Notes under the pieces: generated by a model
Database searches by the model: none
Seen by the model: the letters and a program-made list of their open reading frames with translations, nothing else
Told to the model about the DNA's origin: nothing
Part shown: positions 52,714 through 60,155 of the stretch, piece by piece
Layout of the letters: each line of letters starts with the position of its first letter
How positions within the stretch are numbered: position 1 is the first letter of the stretch
Assembly: GCA_031549085.1 (NCBI GenBank)
Contig: JAVBQL010000001.1
Location: forward strand, 62,001 to 126,000
Direction of reading: 5' to 3'
DNA length: 64,000 bases
Source: JAVBQL01 sp031549085
GTDB lineage: Bacteria > Spirochaetota > GWE2-31-10 > MWDO01
Position numbers and translations under genes: made by a program

Positions 52714-53391
52714 CTACTTTCCCTCAATAATAATCAAAAATTCTGCCTTTGTGATGTTGGCACTCTTTATCTTATTATAGACATCATCTATTTTGCCATA
52801 GAATAATTTTTCACTTGATTGGGTTAAATTTATTGGTACATATACTCTTCTGTTGCCCAAAAACTTTTTTAACAACTCAAGCAGAGAGAGCAATCTATAT
52901 GGTGCCTCCATAAAGATAATCATCTCTCTTCTTTTAAGGTTTTTTGATAGAAATTGCTCTCTCTCCTCACCCTTTTTGGGTATAAAGCCAGCAAAGTAGA
53001 AATCTTTTATTGTAAATGGTGAAAGGGACAAGGCTGTGATAAGGGAATTTGCTCCGGGGAGTGAGGTTATCGAAAACCCACTCTTTCTTATTGCATTAAT
53101 TAATGAGAAGCCGGGATCTTCAAAGAGTGGTGTTCCACAGTCAGATACTAAAGCCCCTTTTTCGCCCTTTTTTAATAGCTCAAGAGTAAGCTCGATCGCC
53201 TCTTTTTCGCCATGCTCATTGCAAACAATATATTTTTTTATATCAATATTCAGGTATGAGAAGAGTCTTCTATACTCTCGCTCCTCTTCACATACAATAA
53301 AGTCTGCCTCTTTTAGAACTTCAAGCGCTCTGACACTTATATCTTTATAGTCACCAATTGGAGTTGCGACAATATAGAAATTCGGAGTCAC
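52714..53391 (-). CDS. rsmI: RsmI, 16S rRNA (cytidine-2'-O)-methyltransferase
   Basis: A 225-residue tetrapyrrole-methylase fold enzyme that methylates C1402 of 16S rRNA. The opening IVATPIGDYKDISVRALEVL, the VSDCGTPLFEDPG loop and PGANSLITALSLS are all typical. The usual CEDTR is CEEER here. The start is GTG, overlapping the dnaX stop within GTGA, so translation is coupled. Length is at the short end (family 270-290), with a shortened C-terminal region. Confidence 0.93.
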   Translation of the reverse strand: MTPNFYIVATPIGDYKDISVRALEVLKEADFIVCEEEREYRRLFSYLNIDIKKYIVCNEHGEKEAIELTLELLKKGEKGALVSDCGTPLFEDPGFSLINAIRKSGFSITSLPGANSLITALSLSPFTIKDFYFAGFIPKKGEEREQFLSKNLKRREMIIFMEAPYRLLSLLELLKKFLGNRRVYVPINLTQSSEKLFYGKIDDVYNKIKSANITKAEFLIIIEGK

Positions 53392-55055
53392 AGCTCTTGT
53401 CCGTTGAAGATCTTTTTAAACTTTAAAATATTGGCATTAAAATCGGAATCATCTACCTTATCAATAATTTCAACTGCTATATTAATATTTCTTTGAAGGA
53501 TTTCAATAAGCTCTCTTCTAAAAATATCAAGGTTTTTATTTAGAGTATCCTTAACAAAGGTCTCGTTTACAAAGACAGTTATATCATTATCACTATTTTT
53601 CTTATAACTCACGATCTTTTTTATAGCATTGCTAAGATTAAAATTCTCTTTCTCAAACTTTGCAGCAATTTTGTTTAACATCTCTCTCAAAGATCCACTC
53701 TTGCTATTTTGTGCACTCTTCTCTGCTCTGTTATCTATGCTCTTTTTTGCCTCATCTACCTGCTCTGACTCTTTTTCATATTCACCTTTTTTCTGCTCTT
53801 CTGCCTGATTGGGTGCTGCACTGTTTTTTATAGTGTTCTCTCTGTTCAAATTTGAGCTAAAGTTCTCTATATCCATTCTTGAGATATCATCTTTAAATAC
53901 TGGATCGATCTTACCTGTAACAAGTGTATACTTTAGTTTATCAATCTCCTTTAGGATCTCTTTTGGATGTATAATATCCCTATATTTCAGCAGCCTAAAG
54001 AGACATATCTCTATATCAAGCTGTGTCATTGATGAGTATTTTATTCCATCATAGGTTTTAAATAGGAGCTCCAATATATTTTCAATATCTTGAAAAGTAA
54101 AATTACTTAAAAAGTCATCAGTAATAAGCTCTCTATTAAAATCGATAAATCTATTTGAACTTATACCAAGTTTTTTTACAAGCAGGTTTCTAAAAAATTT
54201 TATCAAATCAGTTATAATCTGCTCTGGTGATATGCCGCTCTCTAGTATCTCAAAATAGGAGGCCAAGAGCTTTGCCCTATCCCCCTTAACAATAAAGGCA
54301 ACAAGATTAAATATTTTCTCATCGCTTGCAATTCCAAGCTTCTCTTGAATCTTCTTTAAGGTTATCTCTCCGTCACAAAAGGAGACAACCTGATCAAGCA
54401 GTGTGTATGAATCTCTCATTGAACCCTTACCCTCATTGGAGACCCATCTCAATGCAGTTGGCTCAAATTTTACATTAAGGATATTTAATACTTTCTCCAA
54501 AGAGTCATAGATAAGATTTACAGGAATAAGCCTTAAGTTGAACTGCTGGCACCTAGAACGAATGGTTGCAGGAACCTTATTGATCTCTGTCGTTGCGAAA
54601 ATAAAGATAACTCTTTCTGGAGGCTCCTCGATAGTCTTCAAGAGGGCATTGAATGCGCTTGTGCTTAGCATATGTACTTCATCAATAATATAAACTTTAT
54701 AGTTGCAGCTGGTTGGCGGATAGAGAATCTCCTCCTGTATGGTACGAACACTATTGATACCAGTGTTTGATGCGCCATCGATCTCTATTACATCTGTGTT
54801 GCTTCCATTTGTTATAGATACACAATTTACACACTTATTGCATGGGGTAGCTGTTGGTCCATTAACACAATTCAAAGCCTTTGCAATAATTCTTGCGATT
54901 GAGGTCTTTCCGCACCCTCTTGGACCGCTTAGAAGATAGGCATTTGGGATCTTCCTATTGTTTATAGAGTTTCTAATGGTTTTTGCAACAAAGTCTTGTC
55001 CAACAAGCTCTTCAAAAGTTTGCGGTCGAAATCTGTTTGCTGTTACTTCATGCAT
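53388..55055 (-). CDS. dnaX: DnaX, DNA polymerase III tau/gamma subunit
   Basis: A 555-residue clamp-loader subunit. Walker A is SGPRGCGKTS near residue 43, the zinc-binding Cys cluster includes CNKCVNC, Walker B is YIIDEVHMLS and the SRC arginine finger is RSRCQQF. The C-terminal ~190 residues are a K/E-rich linker and domain. It loads the beta clamp at replication forks. No slippery sequence for a gamma-type frameshift was looked for beyond a scan of the linker. It is coupled to rsmI. Confidence 0.95.
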   Translation of the reverse strand: MHEVTANRFRPQTFEELVGQDFVAKTIRNSINNRKIPNAYLLSGPRGCGKTSIARIIAKALNCVNGPTATPCNKCVNCVSITNGSNTDVIEIDGASNTGINSVRTIQEEILYPPTSCNYKVYIIDEVHMLSTSAFNALLKTIEEPPERVIFIFATTEINKVPATIRSRCQQFNLRLIPVNLIYDSLEKVLNILNVKFEPTALRWVSNEGKGSMRDSYTLLDQVVSFCDGEITLKKIQEKLGIASDEKIFNLVAFIVKGDRAKLLASYFEILESGISPEQIITDLIKFFRNLLVKKLGISSNRFIDFNRELITDDFLSNFTFQDIENILELLFKTYDGIKYSSMTQLDIEICLFRLLKYRDIIHPKEILKEIDKLKYTLVTGKIDPVFKDDISRMDIENFSSNLNRENTIKNSAAPNQAEEQKKGEYEKESEQVDEAKKSIDNRAEKSAQNSKSGSLREMLNKIAAKFEKENFNLSNAIKKIVSYKKNSDNDITVFVNETFVKDTLNKNLDIFRRELIEILQRNINIAVEIIDKVDDSDFNANILKFKKIFNGQEL

Positions 55056-55182
55056 ATGCTACCCAAAAAAATTATTTATTACATAACAATATAGCAAATA
55101 AAGAGATATTTTTAAATAGAAATTAATACTTTTATTTTAAAAATGGGAACCTTTAACAATATATCGCTTTTTATATAGTTTG

Positions 55183-55466
55183 ATTGTTATAAACATACTA
55201 TTAGTATCAAACTAGAAGTAGAGTCATCTATCTGGTTTCCCTATCAGTACGAAAATATATAATGAGCGAATGGTACTTAAAAAAAAGAGAAAGAAGAGAG
55301 AATAATTTTATATAGGTGGGGTAGAACCCCAACCTATATAAAATTACTTTTTCTTTTTTTCTTCTTTTTTGAGTGACGTTTTCTTGTTATATCTCTACTT
55401 AATGATAAGTAATACAAAGGTTATAATTTTAATAGCCCATCAAGGCTTGGATGGGGCTATTGATAG
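55183..55466. repeat. P-family palindromic element, copy D
   Basis: Same orientation as A and C. The central hairpin at 55304-55345 has AATTTTATATAGGT arms and a GGGG/CCCC inner stem with one bulged A. Its right end folds as an inverted pair, AATAGCCCATC...GGATGGGGCTATT. It lies between dnaX and unit U2 and fills most of the 55056-55428 gap. Confidence 0.85.
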
Positions 55467-55647
55467 AATAAAAGCTATAAAAAATGTTATGAAGTATCAA
55501 AAAAATAGAAGGGAGCAGCAGGCCAAAGACAATTGTGCTTAAAGGCAAGGGGTAAAGACCCTGTTTGTAAAAAACAGGCATGCCCACAAAAGCAAAGGTC
55601 AACCGCTGCCACTCCCTGAGTAGACAAGAGTAAACAGCCCAATACAA
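55429..55647 (-). CDS. Possible small membrane protein in unit U2 (doubtful)
   Basis: A 72-codon frame starting at a TTG, homologous to the U1 frame from the WAVYS block onward and with the same hydrophobic tail. An in-frame stop lies seven codons upstream of the TTG, so its N-terminus cannot match that of U1. A frame from the ATG at ~55660 with AGGAG four bases upstream encodes a different ~57-residue Cys-rich peptide (DLCFCGHACF), which is truncated in U1. No single frame is kept throughout both copies, so coding is uncertain. Confidence 0.2.
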   Translation of the reverse strand: MYWAVYSCLLREWQRLTFAFVGMPVFYKQGLYPLPLSTIVFGLLLPSIFLILHNIFYSFYSINSPIQALMGY

Positions 55648-55732
55648 TCGCGGGCATGCTTCTCCTACTCAGGCATCCAAGCCTATAAGGGGTTGAGCCT
55701 CAAGCTTGGACACCGAAACCGTTTCAAGCCTA
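55467..55732 (-). ncRNA. Unit U2: candidate structured RNA, inverted copy of U1
   Basis: A close copy of U1 on the opposite strand. The stem CCTGAGTAG/CTACTCAGG (55665-55673 with 55615-55623, minus strand) is perfect, TCCAAGC/GCTTGGA is perfect where U1 has a wobble, and the GCCC/GGGC and CCTGTTT/AAACAGG stems are retained. It reads leftward into P copy D. It starts just after a promoter conserved with U1. The base composition is higher in G+C than that of the region. Confidence 0.45.
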
Positions 55733-55733
55733 T

Positions 55734-55761
55734 ATTATAGTTTATTTAGTGGATAAATCAA
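55734..55761 (-). promoter_or_regulatory. Conserved promoter of unit U2
   Basis: On the minus strand TTGATT (55756-55761), 16 bases, TATAAT (55734-55739), matching U1 except for one spacer base. Confidence 0.65.
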
Positions 55762-55823
55762 GATTTTTTTTGTTGCTTTGATATTATGTAGATATCTGCA
55801 ATTATAACACTATTTGTACAGCT

Positions 55824-56100
55824 CTATATTATAATTAATCCTATCCAAGCCTACACTAACTATCATGCTTACTTTTTGTATTACTTGTCAGCACGAAAAT
55901 ATAAAATGAGCAAATGGTACTTAAAAAAGAAAGAAAAAGTAATTTTATATAGGTTGGGGTTCTACCCCACCTATATAAAATTATTCTCTCTTCTTTCTCT
56001 TTTTTTGAGTAGTGTTCGCTAATTATATATCTACTTAATGATAAATAATACAAAGGCTATAATTTTAGCCCATCAAGGCTTGGATAGGCTAAAATTATAG
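55824..56100. repeat. P-family palindromic element, copy E
   Basis: Opposite orientation to D. The central hairpin at 55941-55982 has AATTTTATATAGGT arms and a GGGG/CCCC inner stem, and is nearly the reverse complement of the centre of D. Its right end carries a perfect 14-bp inverted repeat, CTATAATTTTAGCC with GGCTAAAATTATAG (56057-56100). It lies between U2 and the WG-repeat gene. Confidence 0.85.
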
Positions 56101-56124
56101 AGGTCATTTTCAACCAACCCTTTT

Positions 56125-58485
56125 CTATTTATGGTAGACAAAATTGTTTTTGCTATCAATAAAGCCCCACCTGCCATCAAGCTTAACTGGAGCATAGCCG
56201 TCAAAAAATGGATAGGCATACTCATAGGCAAATGGAATCACTACCTCTCCACTCTTGTTGATAAAGCCCCAATAGCCACTCTCTTCTGCTGGTGCTAAAT
56301 TTTCACTAAAAATTAAATTATCACTATATTTTTTTACATTTCTCTCTTTATCAATAACTCCATATTCACTGCCTCTCCCATATGAGCTATCAAAACCAAA
56401 GCTTCCATCAGGGAAAATTAGACCTGTCCCATACGGTGCCATTTCAACATTGACAATACCATCTATCCATGGATCATACCCCCTCTCTCCCCAAACAAAC
56501 TCCATATTTTTAAATATTGCTGGAACAATAAGTTCTCCACTCTTATTATTAATAAGCCCATAGTGGCCATCACTTTCAACCACTAGATAGCCAAAATAGT
56601 TTGGATCATCAGAGGACTTCTCATATATAAATGGAATTACAAGATCGCCCTCTATATTTATATAGCCCCACTTGCCATCTTTTTTGATAAATGCTAAGCC
56701 ATCATAAAAAACAGGATCTTTTACTCCATATTTTGAGTAGTCAAATGTCCTAAACTTTCCATCTCTATAGAGTGCTCCCCACTTTTCATTAAGGCTGCCA
56801 CTCCCTATCATATTCTCGTCATTAGATTCGCTGGCTCTTTTGAAGAATATCTCTCCATATAAGATCTTCGCAATAGTATTATTATTGATATCAATAACTC
56901 CCCAATTTTCACCAACCCTAACTCTCGCGAGGTCGCCGCTCCCAAAATCATCAATGAGGAGCTCATCATATTTTGGATCTGCAACTACCTTGCCTCTGTT
57001 GTCAATAAAGCCATATTTTATAGAAGTGTCTATCTCTAGCTCACATCTTGCAATGCTGTTACCAAATGGATAAATATAGTTGTACTTTGGTTTAACGATC
57101 TCCTTGCCGCCCCTATCTATCAAGCCATATTTATTATCTTTCATAACAACAGCCAAACCATTGCTGTTATATTGATAGACATTGTCATAAATATTTCCAT
57201 TGATAGACCTTCTAGTGATATCAATTTTAAGGGGGACACCATTAAATTCTACAGCAACAATGCCTCCATTTGGAAGTTCAAGCTTATCATACTTTGGGAT
57301 AATAATTTCTTTTCCATCTTTTGAGACTAGTCCATACTTCTCCCCAATATAGTGCTCCGCATTATCAAAAGGATGATCCCAATAGCCACCAACTGATACC
57401 ATAGCGTAGTTATCAACAAAATCATAAAAGTGATCATACTTATTTGGAGCAATAATCTCTTTTCCATTTTTATCTATAAGACCATATCTATAATAGTACC
57501 AGTTATCAATAGCAGCACCAACAATAGCAAATCCATCTTTGAAAGGGCCTATATCAGTATATTTTGGCTTAACAATCTCACGACCTTTTTTGTCTATAAG
57601 TCCATAAATAGAAAATTCCAATATAAAGCCAGTATACATTTTAGTTTTTACAAAGCCGTCATCAAAATCATATATATAATCATATTTTGGAGGAATAAAT
57701 TGCTTTCCACTCTTATCAATAAGACCATATTTGCCATTAAGTGTTACTTTCTTAAAGCCCGCCTCATCAAAGTAGTCATAAACAGCGTCATATTTTACAC
57801 CATTTATAACCACTCCACTTAAATCTATTACAAACTTTTGATCTCTATAAATATTATAATTTCCTACAATGTATTTTCTATTTTCTTTAACCTCAAAAGA
57901 ATCATATTCAGTTGCAACAACCTCAACTCCTTTTTCATTGATAAAACCCCAAAAAGGATTGTGAATTTGATATGCCCTCTCTACCATTGCAAAACCATTA
58001 TAAAAATCTCCAATTCTAGTATATTTTGGTTCAAAAATTATTTTTCCATTTTTATCTTTAAGCCCATATCCCATTGAATATTTATCTTTTTGAAATCTTA
58101 CAAAGCTATCATTGACTTCAGGATTGCCATATCGATCTTTTGTTGCCTTTCTATCATTCTCATCAATATAGAACCACTCATCTTTAAATTTTACATAGGC
58201 AAAACCATCATTAAAATTCTTAACTTCATCATATTTAAAAGGGATAATGACCTTCCCATTTTTGCCAATAAAGCCCCACTTGCCATAGAATTTTACGGCA
58301 GCGAGACCATAACTAAAATCACTGGCCTCATCATATTTAAAGGGGATAACAACTTTGTTGTTGCTATCAACATAGCCCCACTTTGAGTTCTCTTTTTTGG
58401 GAGTTAATTCATTACTCTCCTCACTACTATTTAAGATGGCAGTGGTAAAAAAAAGAAAAAGTGATAGGCAGATAATTTTTCTCAT
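56125..58485 (-). CDS. Exported WG-repeat protein
   Basis: A 786-residue protein with a signal peptide (LSLFLFFTTAILNSS) and a long array of ~45-55-residue WG (KWG_Leptospira-type) repeats filling most of its length. Each reads roughly KWGxIDxxGKxVIPxKYDxxxxFxxGLAxV; clear W-G units occur at KWGYVD, KWGFIG, FWGFIN, NWGVID, KWGALY, KWGYIN, YWGFIN and RWGFID. WG repeats are common in spirochaetes and Bacteroidetes; their ligand is unknown, and cell-surface or periplasmic binding is likely. It is transcribed alone and bracketed by P copies E and F. A GAGAG stretch precedes the ATG. Confidence 0.92.
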   Translation of the reverse strand: MRKIICLSLFLFFTTAILNSSEESNELTPKKENSKWGYVDSNNKVVIPFKYDEASDFSYGLAAVKFYGKWGFIGKNGKVIIPFKYDEVKNFNDGFAYVKFKDEWFYIDENDRKATKDRYGNPEVNDSFVRFQKDKYSMGYGLKDKNGKIIFEPKYTRIGDFYNGFAMVERAYQIHNPFWGFINEKGVEVVATEYDSFEVKENRKYIVGNYNIYRDQKFVIDLSGVVINGVKYDAVYDYFDEAGFKKVTLNGKYGLIDKSGKQFIPPKYDYIYDFDDGFVKTKMYTGFILEFSIYGLIDKKGREIVKPKYTDIGPFKDGFAIVGAAIDNWYYYRYGLIDKNGKEIIAPNKYDHFYDFVDNYAMVSVGGYWDHPFDNAEHYIGEKYGLVSKDGKEIIIPKYDKLELPNGGIVAVEFNGVPLKIDITRRSINGNIYDNVYQYNSNGLAVVMKDNKYGLIDRGGKEIVKPKYNYIYPFGNSIARCELEIDTSIKYGFIDNRGKVVADPKYDELLIDDFGSGDLARVRVGENWGVIDINNNTIAKILYGEIFFKRASESNDENMIGSGSLNEKWGALYRDGKFRTFDYSKYGVKDPVFYDGLAFIKKDGKWGYINIEGDLVIPFIYEKSSDDPNYFGYLVVESDGHYGLINNKSGELIVPAIFKNMEFVWGERGYDPWIDGIVNVEMAPYGTGLIFPDGSFGFDSSYGRGSEYGVIDKERNVKKYSDNLIFSENLAPAEESGYWGFINKSGEVVIPFAYEYAYPFFDGYAPVKLDGRWGFIDSKNNFVYHK

Positions 58486-58605
58486 ATAGAATCTCTCTCT
58501 ATAAAAAACATATTTAAAAAGCTATTTTACGATTTTGTTGATTGGGGTGTCAACTTAATTATGAAAATTGGATTTTAAACAAATATATAGTTTTTTATAT
58601 AACTC

Positions 58606-58894
58606 TGTTGTTATAAACATACTATTAATATCAAATTAGCAGTACAGTTATCTATTTAGTTTACTTGTCAGTAAGAAGGGATATAATTAGCGAATGGTAC
58701 TTAAAAAAGAAAAAAAAAGAAAAAGTAAAAATGTATAGGGCGGGATTTTATCCCCCCTATACATTTTTATTCTCTCTCTTTCTCTTTTTTTGAGTAGTGT
58801 TCGCTCGTTATATATCTATTTAATGATAAGTAATACAAAGGCTACAATTTTAACAACCCATTAACACTTGGATAGGATTAATTATAATATAGAG
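58606..58894. repeat. P-family palindromic element, copy F
   Basis: Same orientation as B and E. The central hairpin at 58727-58767 has 13-bp AAAATGTATAGGG/CCCTATACATTTT arms, a bulged C and a GGGAT/ATCCC inner stem; the arm sequence differs from the other copies but remains paired. It fills the gap between the WG-repeat gene and the VWA gene. Confidence 0.85.
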
Positions 58895-58925
58895 TAATAC
58901 AAAACCTTTTATAGCTATGAGTATG

Positions 58926-60155
58926 CTATTTCTTCTTTCCAGCGTCCCGTTTAATTCTATCTGCAAGAGCAAGCAGGTCATCACCTTTCAATGCCCCGCC
59001 AATAAGCTCTGGCAATCTATTTGGTGTACAGGCAAAGCATGGAATACCAAGATTGCTAATCTTTTTCCCCAGCCTCTCATCATAGGCAGGTGTACCTCCG
59101 TCAGCCAAGGCAAGAAGCACCAAGACCGTCACACCTGACTCCCTCATCTCATCAAGCTGTCTTAAGAGGCCAGCCTCAACACCACCCTCATAGAGATCTG
59201 ATATAAGTATAAACATTGTCTTCTTTGGAGTCTTCACAAACTCACGACAATATTTGACTGATTTATTTATATCAGTTCCGCCTCCAAGCTGGACACCAAA
59301 GAGGATATCAACAGGATCAGTCCCGCAGGTCTCCGTTAGATCAACAACCTCTGTATCAAAAGCGACTATCCTTGTATCGATTGCTGGCATAGAGGCAAAG
59401 ATTGAGCCCATAATTGATGAGTAGATAATACTATCAGCCATAGAGCCGCTCTGATCCATGTCGAGAATAATAGTCCACTCATTTGACACACGCTTTCTCT
59501 CAAAAAAATAGAATTTTTCTGGGATAATACGTTTTTTATCTCTATCATAATTCTTTAAGTTTTTTTGGATTGTCTTTTTCCAGTCAGTGTTTGGCAGTGA
59601 TGGAATCGGAGAGTGCCTCTTTCTGTTTAGAGCCCCTGTTACAGCCCTCTTTATGTCGTTCTCCATATACTGCATAATCTCATCAACCAACGCCTGCACA
59701 ATCTGTCTGGCCTGCTCTTTTGATTTCTTTGGTATATGTCCCTGAAGCGAGATGATGGTACTTACCATATTTATATCGGGCTTAACATTAGCCAGTGTCT
59801 CCGGTTCAAAGAGAAGCTGTTTAAGCCCCTTCTTCTCTATTGCATCACTTTGGATAACACTTACCACATCTGTTGGAAAGTAGGTTCTGATATCAGCAAG
59901 CCACTTGGCAATATTTGGATATGATGGACCAAGCCCCGCACTTCGCCCTTGAGACTTTCCATCATCCATTGTATTATCATAGATAGCCGCCAACGCTTCA
60001 TCCATAATAGAATCACTCTCACCAAGCAGACTTGCTCCACCGCACATAGAAGAGAGCTTCTCCTCTGAAGATTTTCCAAGGATCAGTCGCCATCTTTTTA
60101 AGCGAATACTGTTATCCTGTGCTGCATTTTTCTCATCTAATCTATTATCACTCAT
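58926..60155 (-). CDS. VWA-domain protein of the MoxR/DUF5682 operon
   Basis: A 409-residue protein. Residues 1-~210 are helical and charged, unassigned. A von Willebrand factor A domain follows (~215-380) with an intact MIDAS site: DMDQSGSMADS (DxSxS), Thr in GGTDINKS and Asp in LISDLYEGG. The C-terminus ends in K-rich RDAGKKK. MoxR-type AAA+ proteins usually act with VWA partners (for example CbbQ/CbbO, NorQ/NorD, RavA/ViaA) in metal or complex maturation. The ATG overlaps the upstream stop by four bases with GGAG seven bases before it. No signal peptide, so cytosolic. Confidence 0.88.
   Translation of the reverse strand: MSDNRLDEKNAAQDNSIRLKRWRLILGKSSEEKLSSMCGGASLLGESDSIMDEALAAIYDNTMDDGKSQGRSAGLGPSYPNIAKWLADIRTYFPTDVVSVIQSDAIEKKGLKQLLFEPETLANVKPDINMVSTIISLQGHIPKKSKEQARQIVQALVDEIMQYMENDIKRAVTGALNRKRHSPIPSLPNTDWKKTIQKNLKNYDRDKKRIIPEKFYFFERKRVSNEWTIILDMDQSGSMADSIIYSSIMGSIFASMPAIDTRIVAFDTEVVDLTETCGTDPVDILFGVQLGGGTDINKSVKYCREFVKTPKKTMFILISDLYEGGVEAGLLRQLDEMRESGVTVLVLLALADGGTPAYDERLGKKISNLGIPCFACTPNRLPELIGGALKGDDLLALADRIKRDAGKKK

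Noticed and set aside
56057..56100. Perfect 14-bp inverted repeat as an operator
   Set aside because: It is the end fold of P copy E and is better explained as part of that repeat.
47541..58894. P elements as integron attC sites
   Set aside because: No integrase, no conserved GTT/AAC core boxes, and they are several times longer than attC sites.
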